Positions 24,529 through 36,148 of a DNA stretch of 64,000 nucleotides are shown in pieces. Both the position numbers and the translations under genes were made by a program. Position 1 is the first letter of the stretch; each line of letters begins with the position of its first letter. The DNA is from Carnegiea gigantea (taxonomy: Eukaryota > Streptophyta > Magnoliopsida > Caryophyllales > Cactaceae): positions 25,001 through 89,000 of the forward strand of contig JAKOGI010000053.1 in assembly GCA_029747015.1 (NCBI GenBank), read 5' to 3'. A model generated the notes under the pieces. It saw only the letters and a list, made by a program, of their open reading frames with translations, was not told the DNA's origin and searched no databases.

Positions 24529-25440
24529 TTAAAAACTAGCCCTATGTGAACACATATGATAAGTGCATCTATAATCTAAAACCCACTCAATAGCACACCT
24601 ATTATCAATGGTGGTAACAAGCAATACATCACCATCTGATTCAAAATCAACAAAAAAAAAAAAGTTTTGTGGATTTTTGTGGTTGTTTGTTATTCTCTTC
24701 TTTTTCCTTCTTATTTTCAATCTGCAACAATCAGAAACTAAGTGCCGTGGCTTTCTACAATACTTACAAAACTTATTGGATTTACATTCCCAAGACTTCG
24801 ATAGGGAGTTCTCCTATTAATACCCTCAAAGGTTCTACCTCTCATGGACAAACCCTCAGCTTTGTCATTTAAACCCACTTCAATATGCAAATCCTTGTTG
24901 GATAACAAATTAGATTTAATGCCTTCAAAAGATAATGTATCATTGTTACTATACAACAAGATTTCCTTGAAATGCTCATAAGAGGCGTGCAATGAGACTG
25001 CTATCAACAAAATTTCTTTATCCTCTTCCTCAATTTTCACATTCATACTCTCCAAATTAATAATAATAATAATTAAATTCATCAAGATAGTTTTAAGTGA
25101 GTACATCTTCAGCCATAGAGAACGTGTACAAATGTTCTTGTTTTGTTAGCAAGACTCTTGGTCATATATAACATCTCCAATGCAAGCCAAAGATTCGCCG
25201 TAGTGGTCTTCTCAAGGACTTCATGAAGGACATAAGGTGCCAAGAAAAATTGAATCATGGACAGTACCTTCTCATTAAGCTGCTCCTATTGTTGAGCAGA
25301 ATTGAATCAAGCCTCTTACTAAGGGTTTTCTTCAACCCGTTCTAAGTAAGAACGGTCATCATTTGGACCCTCCAAATATTGAAACTCATCTTCCCACCAA
25401 ACTTAGGAATATCAAACTTCATGATGGTTGTTATCCTTGA
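24529..25440 (-). pseudogene. Copia gag, zinc knuckle and protease remnant
   Basis: The gag starts near 25425 with MKFDIPKFGG-like text. An open stretch (24738-25106) holds ILLIAVSLHASYEHFKEILL, typical of copia gag. A zinc knuckle CKYCRKPRHLVSDC (CX2CX4HX4C) lies just downstream at about 24735-24780. The protease box, normally LDSGC-HM, reads VLDYRCTYHMC, so the catalytic triplet is lost. Confidence 0.7.
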
Positions 25441-26123
25441 TCCAAACTCTAATAGCACTTGCTAGGATCGAAACAGATTGAATTGGAAGCAACAATAATA
25501 ATGAAATAACCAATAATGCAAGATAAATCAAACAATACATAGAACACCGAATTTACGTGGAAAACCCAAATCGAGAAAAACCACGTCAGCGATAATCGAA
25601 AAAGCCACTATATAGATGTGCGGTACAAAATTGATCTCAAGGCGACACGTCCAAAAAAGAGATCAACAAAGATGATTACAAACTCCCTCAAATCCCTCTC
25701 CCACAAATCTACGAAAATAGTGGATAAGATTTCGTGGATGAACTTGATGGAGACAGAAGCCAAAAACACAACCCTTGAACACTTGAATAATCCTCTACAT
25801 ACCCACATAATAATGCTCAGAAAATAACTGCTACAAAATGCTGCAATGGAGCAGCCAACAATACATAGCCTGTAATGGTCCGTGGGCTAGGTCACGATAG
25901 CTCCATGGCAAATTTCACAAGAAAAAAAGGGTGCATGGACATGATGATTAAAGTTGGGCCTAACGTTTCGGCTAGTATGGCAGCCACACATGACCAAGTT
26001 ATAGAGAAATAAAGCCATATGAATGCGTTTGAGGCAAGACTACACACAATGACTTTAGCCCAATTAAAAAACCACATGATAGGTAGATGTGAATTTTGGG
26101 CCGCACCATTTTCACATCCAATA

Positions 26124-27405
26124 GTACTCAATATTGCATAAAACTAATAGAGGTTTATTGATTCCCCCCCCCCCTAATTTAAGGGTTGGATTCTACTTCC
26201 ATTATAGGATTTCATGACTTAGGGTTCAAGGTATTAGTGACTAGATTCAAAGGATTTAGATTTATTGGCCATACGATGAAAGGCATTGGGATAAGGTTGA
26301 AAAATTTTTGGATTCTAAGTTTTGGTAAACCTCCAAAGATAAATTAGAATTTAACGATGTGACTATTCAAAGTCTAGGATTTTCAAATTGATGGTTAATT
26401 TTGCATACTGTTGCCACTGTTTCATGCCATGCACTAGACGATCAGTGGCATGCAACGGCTTTTTCATTTCTACAAGTAAGTCATTCCACCACTTAGAAGC
26501 TTTTTCTTAAAACCCTAATGTGTTTCATCCTTCAATCAAACCCTTTGCTAAGTGCTTAACCTAATTGAGGAATCAAATGTTCAAATTTTACTTGAATTCC
26601 TAATATTAGCACAGATCTGAGTGAATTACAGTGTTTATAAAATATGTGCACTTGAGGTGATAGCATGAGATTAGAGTTATGGGAAAGTATGGAGCAATCA
26701 AATTAGTTTTTATTGAAGGATTGGTTGTTATATTTAAGTAAAATATACTTCTTTTTTATCAACCAACTTAGGAACTCTATCTGCAGGCAAATAACAAGCA
26801 CTTAAGTTTGTCAAAAGAGGTAGGGAAGCTTCAGAAAGATGAAATTAGCATGCCAAATGTGTAGACTTTGATGCTTGTTAATTTGAAAAGTTGAGGCCAT
26901 GGATATACATACCTGCATGGTTTGATATTTTGAGGGTGAATGACAGACTAAGGGTCTGAAGTGAGGGCTAGCTCTGACGATACAAAATTAGAGGAATTTC
27001 AATTGTATCTGTTTGTGGTTGACGTTTCATAAAAAATGATACAAATATGACAGTCGTTTTGCTCTTAATTAATGTGGGAGTTGTCAAATAGCCCAACTTA
27101 CAAACAAATTATCAGTTTTTTATATCATTTTGACACCCCGCATCTCATGTTAAAATGTAGAAAATTTTAATGCGGATACACTCTCAAGCTCCAACCTTAC
27201 TATTGGGTTGAAAATTTGGGCAAATGTAAGTGGCTTTTAATGACTAGTCGAATTAGTTTCAAAAAATCCCGGAAAACACAAGATATAAATCCAAGACTTT
27301 AGTTTGACCTGGACATAGATTCGCCTGAATATTTCACTAAAAATACACATAACACAACACTAGGTGGGATAATCTTCTCACATTTAATGTGTAACCCATC
27401 ATTGT
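26124..27405. other. Intergenic AT-rich DNA between two LTR elements
   Basis: No gene, repeat family or long open frame was recognised. There is a C tract at about 26164-26174. Confidence 0.5.
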
Positions 27406-27907
27406 TGTAACGGCCCGACTCTAATATTCATATTAATTACATTAAATTATCTTAATTACGAATTAATCACGTTGGGCTCCACATTTCAATCCAATATTTT
27501 CTCATTTCAATTCAGTATTTTCTTTATATGTATTTGTACCATTGTAGATTGAATCGGCAGAATGACCTCGAAATGAATTTTTGGTTACTCCTAAAATAAT
27601 TAATTAAAATTCTAATGAATAATTGAATGTCTGTTAACATAAAAATCTCTCTCAAAATTTTTCAGCTAAAGTTCAAAAATCTTTCGATGTGGATGTAAAG
27701 AGAAGGAAAAAGAATAAAATAAAACAAATCAAGATAACAACAATAACAATATTAATATCAATCAATCAAAAAAAAAAAAAAAGGTTAAAGGTCAAAGTCA
27801 GTTTGACCGGTCAAACTGACTTTGACCAGTCAAAGGCGGTTTGACCGACCCCAAAAAAAAATCTAAGATTTTTTTTACTTTACTTTTAGCCTATATATAT
27901 ATATATA

Positions 27908-27962
<55 letters not shown>

Positions 27963-30036
27963 GGGGCTTCATGCACACACACACCACACGTGAGAGAGAA
28001 AAGAGAGGAGAGAGAAAGAGGAGAGGAGAGGAGAGGAGAGGAGAGAGAAAGAAGAAAGAGGAGAGAGAAAGAAAAGAGGAAAAGAAGAAGGAGAAGGAGA
28101 AGGAGAAAGAAGAAGAGATTAAGGTTTTGGTTTTGAAACAAATTTAAGGTGAGTAATTCTTGGTTCCTCGACCTAAAGTTTTGAATTTGATGTTTTAGGA
28201 TTTAGTAGTTTGGAGCACTAATGTTGGTAGAAATCAATCACACAATTTCATATTTAGTGGGGATATTTTTGAGTGGGTGTCGTGACTTGATAATTATGTT
28301 ATGAATTCATCCAATATGGCTTCGAAGTTATGAATTTTAGATTACATCTGCCCAATGAAAATATGGTGAAATTCGATTAATGTGTTGATTATTGTGAGCT
28401 ATTGGGTTGGACAACATTGTGAAAATTTTACGTCGAATATACATATTATTTGGAGACGTGTGATAAAATTTCATGACTTTGCATCTACACTTTGTGAGTT
28501 ATGAATTCTAAGTGTGTAGTTTAGGATTTATGGATTTTGATTGGAATGTTACGTTTGACAAATATGACTATATGATTTCATTACGTTACGTTTTTGGGAA
28601 AAGAGCTCATGTCTTGACCGAGGCTATTACAGAACGTTCTAGAGCTATTGCCATAGTAGTGACTGTTGTTATATGATGATGTAAGGTTCGATGCTGAGAT
28701 GCAGTTTAAGCCTAAGTTTAAAGCATAACATTGAGTCGTCAAAGGAACCAGTAATGGCACCAAAAACGTTAATAATAATTCGGATAAAAATGACCATATT
28801 TTAAATTAGGCAATAGCAAAAATAGTACTAACAGCAATGGCCTATAATGATGTTAATACTAAGACTCCACAAAATAACGACAAGTAACGAACTTATGAAT
28901 AATGTGATGATAATGTCATTACCTCATTTCAAATTTATGACATTCATTAAGCGATTGTTTAGCAGTATAAAGGAAAGAAATGGAAACAAAAATAAAATAA
29001 AGTCAAGACACTAACTTTTTTTTTACATGCTAACGATTAGCACAAAGTTCAAGAGATTTAAATTATCTATTAAACCAAAAAATCCAAACAAATTTCATGA
29101 CCTTGCACTAATCAAAAAAAGAATTACATATGTAAAGCAGGAATGAGGTTACAACTGTCGCTTCAAGCAGCCAACGCACATTCTTCATTATAAAGGAGAG
29201 AGAATCTCAAAGACCAGGTACGTACATTGCCTATGTTCTTCAAAAACTCACAAGGTTTTCAGCAATGAGAAATTAATACAAAATTCATTTAATGAACAAT
29301 TTCTCAATGTTTTGTTACATAAACAAGTAGCCCCGCCAATTACCAATTATCAATTATCAGGGCTTATGCCTATCAATATACCCGCGTGCGGCGTCAACTT
29401 AGGCTTCTCGATCGGCCTGGGGGGTGAGCACCTAAAGTATGATCGTTTCAAAATGTACATAGACCAAGGGGTCCACTTTCAGATAATAATCAGCAAGTCA
29501 AGTTTACTTATACATTCTCTCTCTCCTGTTTGCAAAACAAAATATTTTGAAATGCGGTCGGCCCAACTAATTTCACATAAAACTTATTTTACTGCATGGG
29601 AATGTACGTATTGAGCTTCGGCTCATCATTCGCATATTTTCCTGTTTTCTATTTTAGGTATGGGATCCATGAACCTCCTATCATCCTAGCAGACCAGAAG
29701 GCGCCAAGAAACAAACAAGAGTTGCAGGGTTTAATGAGCAGTAGCTAATCGAATGCTCATAGTGCTTGTAGGTAGTACCCTGGGGAATTGCATCTAGTTG
29801 TACTTTTGAACCTTGGAGTCGATGGAACTTAGGATTGATATGCTAAGTTACCACGTACATTATGAATTGCATAAGGGAACAAATGTTTATTTCATTCTAA
29901 AGTTAGTAAACCAGGTAGCCCTGTTCCATCCTGGAACGGCGGTAACGCCTCCCTTCAAAGCAAAAGTCTTCCGCTGCAAATTAATACATTCATAGTTAAG
30001 TTAAAGTAATCAACATTAGCCATTGGGGGCGTTACA
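27406..30036 (+). repeat. 5' LTR of the LARD-like element
   Basis: Contents in order: a TTGACC-rich block with a 38-bp perfect palindrome (27790-27827), a TA microsatellite (27891-27960), a GA-rich tract (27985-28120) followed by a splice-donor-like GGTGAGTAA near 28148, then a long 3' half. An open frame at 29312-29614 is also open in the 3' LTR (39580-39867) but shows no known motif. Confidence 0.85.
27790..27827. repeat. 38-bp perfect palindrome made of TTGACC/GGTCAA words
   Basis: The 19 bases at 27790-27808, starting GGTCAAAGTC, are followed without spacer by their exact reverse complement (27809-27827). The block and its flank hold at least five TTGACC/GGTCAA words, the core W-box bound by WRKY factors. 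The corresponding part of the 3' LTR keeps only one side. Confidence 0.85.
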
Positions 30037-30056
30037 GTTGTGGTATCAGAGCCAGG

Positions 30057-33000
30057 TTTAGCATCACTGTGAGCTAGAGGGATGCCTATGAGGTAGGCTG
30101 GATCAGTAAAACGAATGTGTGACCAGGAGTTCACATGTATAAGAAGATCAATGGTATAGTTAAATAATTCTTTAGGGGTTCCATCGCTATTAAACTAGAG
30201 TGAGGATGCATTTAGTCAATCCCTTGGTGACATGTGTATTCCAGAAAAGTATACTCAACTCATAGCAAATCTTGTGGAATTTTGGGTGACTTTCAACTTA
30301 GAGAATCGGTTTTATTATGATATGTTGGATACATAATGTTTGGGTATCGTGAAGTTTCAACTATTGCAAGAAGGAAAAGTCCGTAAACGCTTATATTATC
30401 TAATGTGGTATTGAATTTTACATGTGAGACAGGAGGAATGTACTTTGCAGTGATATTCATAGGTTAGATTATTATAAAATACCCATCGCAAAGTTGCAGA
30501 AATGGGGATGCTGAGGGCCTATCACAGTGTCATGGATGCTTTACAATAATCAATTAGTATAAGAAGTCCTGTTGGACAATTCAATAGCTTATGTGGTGCA
30601 AATTGATCTTACATTGATTATATGGGTTAAGATAAGATGTCACACAAAGAATGTGTTATTGTTAAGGTGCCAGCGGAGTATGTGAACCTATATGGGCTAC
30701 CGACTGTTAGGTGCAGACAAGTCATTATACCTTAGAAGCATGTTTGGCAGTGACAAAGGTAGTAAGTAATAAAGATATGGAGGATATTTATACTTGGAAT
30801 ATTAGGGGACGGTTTGAAGTCTGGGTCGTTGACCCAGATCATATAACCAAGTATGCCTCAATTTAGGCGATATAGACACAGAAAATATTGGGAATGTGTG
30901 GGGGAGAACTCTCGTAGAGATTCCCTAGTCTATAATGTGGTTGAGTCGATAATGGCTACACTTATTATGAGGTAAATCAAAATTTGCAGGTACCTGGAGA
31001 TTACCATGGATCGGTCTTAGGCGGCATATCTCAGAAGACTCTTGAAAACAAGTAATGTTTGAAGTTGTTCATGATCATGCACGTTTAGGATGTAATGATG
31101 GATTTTGATTGTTTTAAATGATATTTTGTGATCTTTGACATTGGCAATCAAAATCAAGATGTTTATGCCGATCTACATAAGTTAGAGAGTGATTTGAGTG
31201 AATGGTCATGTGAAGAAAAGATTGCAAATATGTGGTTATTGAGCGATCAACAGACCTAAAATAGGGGTCACTTTGGGAGAAAATTGGTCTCGATTGGCGC
31301 ATCAAAAATTTATGATTTTTGGTTTAGTGATAGTTAAGGAGTTAGCTTTCAATAGGCTCTGAAATTACTCAATTTTGAGTTGTGTACACAAAGTTATGGC
31401 CATCTTACTGAAGACTGCGCCGAATACATCGAAATTGAGATTGTGCACGTCTATGTCCTACCCTAATTTTAGGAGCCTTACAATGTGAATCATGCTTTGT
31501 GTCCTCAACAAAAGTTTTAGTGGACATTATGATCTTTTCATATTGAGGTTTTACATCTTCTTTGGAGATCGGGAATGAAAGATATGGATTTTCTAATGCA
31601 GACCACCAAGCAGCAACATTTGGAAAAATTTTCAGATGATTCTAATTTACAAAGTATAGTGAGGTCAACAAGGTTGATTATGTACAGAAGCTTACTTGGG
31701 TTGAAAACTGAGTTAAATAAGTATTAAGAGGTTCTAAGGAAACGGTATCAATAATTTCTCTTATTATGTTGAGTTAGGTCATGGGTGAAGAAGGGTACCC
31801 AGACATTGGGCTTGTCAAGTAGCAAGAGTGATGATCCAATTTTAAGTATGCTCCTTTTTGGTAAAAGACGATAATCTACAAACATGAAACCATAGGGGAA
31901 AGGCTTAAGGATATACCAAATATATCAATGGGTTGTTGCTTTTGAATGTGGTAGACTCTAGAAGTCATAATTTATATTATCGCCATGAGTAAATAAGATT
32001 TTGGGGACAAATAATCATTGGAAAAGCATAATAAGTACAATGACTATTGGAATCAAACTTGGGGCATTTGTGGACGTATCACAGAGTATGTTGGTAAGAA
32101 ATTGAAGCGGTGAGTTAAGCATGCATATCTCTGTCTGTTGCATGGACTTTATGAGAATATTACAAGTGATTCTATCAGGTTGAGATGTCAAATTTCAAAA
32201 GAACATTATCATAACACAATTTCAGGTACAACAACAAAGGATTGTGGGGTATTAAGATCCATGAGATATATGCATATCGATTGAAATCTAGGTAACTTTT
32301 CTTTGAGCTTTTCAAATCCTTGAAGCGTTATTAGCATGAATCCCCGTATTGATCCAAATAAGAGTCCACTAATCTTTGCACAATTGATAATAGGCCCCTC
32401 TTGTTCGATATTACTGCCTAAGTTAGCATTCTTCTTGACCTCTTTGGCTACTACCTAAAGCTAGCCATCCCCTTGTTATGCAATAACATACTGTGATTTG
32501 TAATTTCTTTCATTCACATTAAGCTCTACGAACTATTTAATTGTTGCAGAAATACTTCATTACCAATCCTTTCCTTCATTGAATTTTCTTAAGACTTTAA
32601 TGTCTATCAGGGAATCCCTACCATTATGATGGGCTACGTCTCTCTCATACTTTCACTAATTACCTCTGCTCAACTTATTTTCTGTGGCCCTTATTGCAAT
32701 AGTAACGTGATTTCTCTTTCCCTTTAACATCCAATCATTACATAGATGACTATCATCCGCCTATTTTGGTTTTGGATTTATGCACAATGCCTTGGCTCCT
32801 ATGTGATCAATGATCGAAACCATTTCATTTTCATTGCCCTCCATACCTAAATCGTTTACGCTTATAGTTATTTTCACCCCATCTACATCATGGTAATATT
32901 TTAATTATCCATCGTCTCCCAAACCTGTCACTATTCCTTTCATTACAAATCTTACATCGACAACATTCTCAAATATTTTTCGTCATTGATCCACTTCATT

Positions 33001-33891
33001 TTTAATCATCTCGATTTATGTATTGGTATCGTTTCCTTGCTATTTTACCTCCCCTCGGCCCCGAGCATCTGCTTAAAAGATCTTGATTGGTGTACGAAAC
33101 CTTACTGATTAATTTGTCTTTTGCACTAATGCTATTATTTCGATCATTTCTTATACTTGGTTTATTTGCCTCATCCTTAACCTCCTCCTTCATCGGCGAT
33201 ATCTGGTCTTTCTTTAATTTCATACTTCTAGAAGATCATGGCCCCTTAAGGGTGTTCGTACCTATTTCTCCTTTCTTGCTCAATTTTAAGTGGTTGTCAA
33301 CATTCTAATACGTTTGACTTTCATATTTCTTTTCTTCATTTCATTAAGAACGTAACTATATGTATATTGCTGTCAAATTCCGTTCCTCAAAGTATAACCT
33401 CGGCCTTCCCCATACAATCTTGTTTTTATAATGCGTATTTTATACTCTACCCCTTCAAATCCAAATTCACCTATCGACTTTCTCATGAAATACTCCAATT
33501 CTTTCTTATTCCATTCCATATTTCATAATGAATACATCTTGAACTGCAAGTCAACCTTCTAACTACTTAATCAGATTGAGAAGGCACAATAATGATCGTG
33601 TTTGCCACTGATATGACTCAGGAACTTTCCTCCGTGAAAGTTTCAACATAGATATTTCCAATGAACATTTCTTCATTATGCACTTCATCTCCAAATGACT
33701 AACAGCCACAAATTTCAATTTCTTACTTCATAAAACCATCCAAAACTACTGGTAAAATCATTTGACCTACTATTTAATTGACTTGCATCAATTCTCTTCT
33801 AACCAAGGCCATGCTTGCTGCATGTATGCTGATCTTCCGCTCTCTTTGAGCTCTTAATTAAGGAGTATGTTCTTCATCCCATTTATTCTCC
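30057..33891 (+). other. Internal region of the LARD-like element, left part
   Basis: Apart from the primer site no recognisable coding domain was found. The left part (30057-32300) is purine-leaning and the right part (32300-33890) pyrimidine-leaning on the plus strand. Open frames stay under about 75 codons. No gag knuckle, DSG, YxDD or DDE motif was seen on either strand. Confidence 0.5.
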
Positions 33892-33908
33892 GTACTTGTT
33901 CTTTCAAG

Positions 33909-33992
33909 AGAAGAAATGGAGGATGCAACAAGCACGGTCGTGGTCACGTCAATTTCATTCAGTGCTCCAACTGTGGCAAATGTTGTCCTAAG
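33909..33992 (+). pseudogene. RPS26: Ribosomal protein eS26 (RPS26) exon fragment
   Basis: Twenty-eight codons encode a sequence starting [14 protein letters not shown] and ending [10 protein letters not shown], matching the conserved N-terminal part of plant eS26 from about residue 5. The CSNCGKC pair belongs to its zinc site. After the codon AAG comes GTTTTCC, a plausible splice donor, and no further eS26 coding sequence follows. The initiator Met and first residues are missing. Changes from typical eS26 (R to C, K to N, P to F and R to Q at single sites) suggest it is not under selection. Confidence 0.85.
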
Positions 33993-34204
33993 GTTTTCCC
34001 AATTCTATATATCTTCAATTGAATTTGACATCTTTTTAATGATTTATTATTGGGTTTTTGTTAGATTAGTGTTTACTTCATGGATGGGATATTAATTTCC
34101 GTTGTCTTACTGTATATGGCTTGGATTCTAGCTTGTGAGATTCTGTCATGGTTATGCTCGCTTCATTTGGGGGGTTTTTTTTTTTCCCTTCCCCTTTTGT
34201 CATG

Positions 34205-35790
34205 GTTAGAGAGAGATGGCAAAGGTTCTTTGCTAAACTTCTAAATGGGGAAGGAGTGCGAGACGACTGTAGTAGGGGTGGAGAGTGTAGCGATCAGCGA
34301 GCGGGCGACCATATAGCAAAGGAGGAGATTAGGGAGGCCTTGAAGAAGATGGCGAATGGGAAGGCAGTGGACCCAGACCAAATAGCAGTGGAAGTTTGGA
34401 AGTTTATGGGGGAGGTAGGGCTAGAGTGGCTCACGGAGCTATTTAATATTATTTACAGGACCGCCAAGATGCCCAGAGAGTGGAGGGCCAGCACAGTCAT
34501 CCCACTGTACAAAAACAAAGGGGATATTCAAGTTTGTAATAACTTTAGGGGCATCAAGTTGCTCGGTCACACTATGAAACTATGGGAGAGGGTGATTGAG
34601 AAAAGGTTACGAGAGGTTGTAGAGATTTCAGAGAACCAATTTGGTTTTATGCCAGGCAGGTAGACCACTGAGGCGATCCACCTCCTCAGAGGGCTCATGG
34701 GCTTGTTCAGGGATAGAAAGGTGGATCTTCAAATGGTGTTCATTGACCTAGAGAAAGCATATGATCGAGTCCCGAGAGAGGTATTGTGGAGGTGTTTGGA
34801 AGAGAAAAGGGTGTCGTCCGCGTACATCGGTGTAATCAAGGATATGTACGAGGGAGGGCGGACGCATGTTAGGACACCAGGAGGGGTCTCTAATGACTTT
34901 GATGTTAGTATGGGCCTACATCAGGGCTCCGCCCTAAGCCCGTTTTTTTCACTTTAGTTTTAGATGAACTCACTAGAGGAATCCAGGACGAGGTGCCTTG
35001 GGGCATGTTATTTGTAGATGACATCGTTCTTATCGATGTGACCAGGCAAGGGGTGAATGACAGGTTAGAGAGTTGGAGGCATACGTTGGAAGCTAGGGGT
35101 TTTCGGTTAAGTAGATCAAAAACGGAATACCTTCATTGCTGTTTCAGTGGTAGGCTAGAAGAGGGGGGAGAAATCACACTGGATGGGAGGGTGATACCAA
35201 AGGTCGCTAAATTTAAGTATCTGGGCTCGATCATCCAGCAAAATGGGGACATTGACGAGGATATTAGCCAGCGGATAAGAGTAGGTTGGCAAAAGTGGAA
35301 GTCAGCGTCAGGGGTACTGTGTGACAAGAGAGTGCCCCTAAGATTGAAAGGCAAAGTCTATCGGATGGTAGTTAGACCGACTGTTCTCTATGGATCGGAG
35401 TATTGGCCTCTAAAGAAGACGCAGGCCCAAAGGTTGATGGTAGCTGAGATGAGAATGATCAGGTGGATGTGTGGTTTTACGAGATTGGACAGAATTAGGA
35501 ATGAAGTAATCAGGAACTTAACTGAAGTGGCCTCCATAGAGGAGAAGATGAGGGAATCGAGGCTCAGATAGTTCGGCCACGTAAAGAAGAGAAGTGTGGC
35601 CGCCCCAGTGCGGAGGTACGAGATGATCGTCCCCCCCCGGTGGAAAGAGAGGGAAGGGTAGACCGAAGAAGAGCTTAGAGGAAGCGGTTAGAGAGGACAT
35701 GAGAGTTGCCGGTCTGACGGAGGACACGGCTCAAGATAGGAGGTTGTGGCGGGATAGGATTAAGGTCTCTGATTGTAGGGGACCGGCCGC
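34205..35790 (+). pseudogene. RTE-type LINE reverse transcriptase, disabled
   Basis: The order of motifs matches plant RTE elements: REEIREALKKM-like start, [56 protein letters not shown], catalytic FVDD (35008-35022) and [10 protein letters not shown]. After it comes the C-terminal region with [20 protein letters not shown]. It is broken by TAG at 34661-34663, a one-base frame shift in the T run near 34945, TAG at 35569-35571 and a frame shift in the C run near 35635. The upstream endonuclease is absent, so the copy is 5'-truncated. Confidence 0.88.
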
Positions 35791-36039
35791 ATAGGTGGTA
35801 GTAGCATCGGTGGGATGGGGCGGGTAGGGTTTTGGTGTGCTTGTCTGCAGGTCGTATTTTTTTGAGATGTAACGGCATCTAGCGCGCCTGGTTGGTTGAG
35901 GTATGTCTCTGCTCCTTGTTTATTTTGCTCTCCGGCCCATTTTCTCCTCCTGGGTTTTTGATTTGCAATCGTTTTCTCTATAAACCTTTTTCAAAAAAAA
36001 CTATTTTGTGGGTCTTAAGGAATCAACCTTTCTATGGGT

Positions 36040-36132
36040 ATGAATACCGGTAGGGGTAAGGTTGCCTACAGCTGGATCTCCCCAGACCCCGCGAAAGCGG
36101 GACCCACACTGGGAGTTGTTGTTGTTGTTGTT
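36040..36132 (+). repeat. TS-SINE-like tail at the 3' end of the RTE insertion
   Basis: It reads GGTAGGGGTAAGGTTGCCTA, then CTGGATCTCCCCAGACCCCG, GAAAGCGGGACCCACACTGG and TTG repeats, ending at the 3' target duplication. It is the least decayed of the tails in this window. Since it lies within the same TSD as the RT, it is either the native end of the RTE element or a SINE fused to it. Confidence 0.75.
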
Positions 36133-36148
36133 GTACTTGTTCTTTCAA

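Larger units (their letters stand above)
20712..26123 (-). mobile_element. Ty1/copia LTR retrotransposon, degenerate
   Basis: A full-length but old element of 5412 bp read on the minus strand. The two LTRs, 20712-21375 (3') and 25460-26123 (5'), are both 664 bp and differ at many positions. The minus-strand LTR begins TGTTGGGTGTG (3' copy; TATTGG in the 5' copy) and ends CCTAACA/CCTAGCA. A primer-site remnant (AGTGCTATTAGAG) follows the 5' LTR, and a purine tract containing GGTGGGGA precedes the 3' LTR. Flanking pentamers AAACT and GTACT match only in part. Domain order gag, protease, integrase, reverse transcriptase defines copia. Stops throughout show it is inactive. Confidence 0.88.
33908..36132 (+). 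mobile_element. Chimeric RTE-type LINE insertion carrying an eS26 gene fragment
   Basis: This 2225-bp insertion has identical 16-bp direct repeats GTACTTGTTCTTTCAA at 33892-33907 and 36133-36148. One insertion event thus delivered three parts: an exon-like fragment of ribosomal protein eS26 (33909-33992) with intron-like sequence after it (33993 to about 34190), an RTE-clade reverse transcriptase (about 34205-35790), and a 3' region ending in a TS-SINE-like tail with TTG repeats (36040-36132). It lies inside the LARD-like element and so is younger than it. Confidence 0.85.

Noticed and set aside
27875..28147. Open frames on both strands over the TA and GA tracts
   Set aside because: They are translations of simple repeats (runs of IY, LS or EK) and lie inside an LTR.
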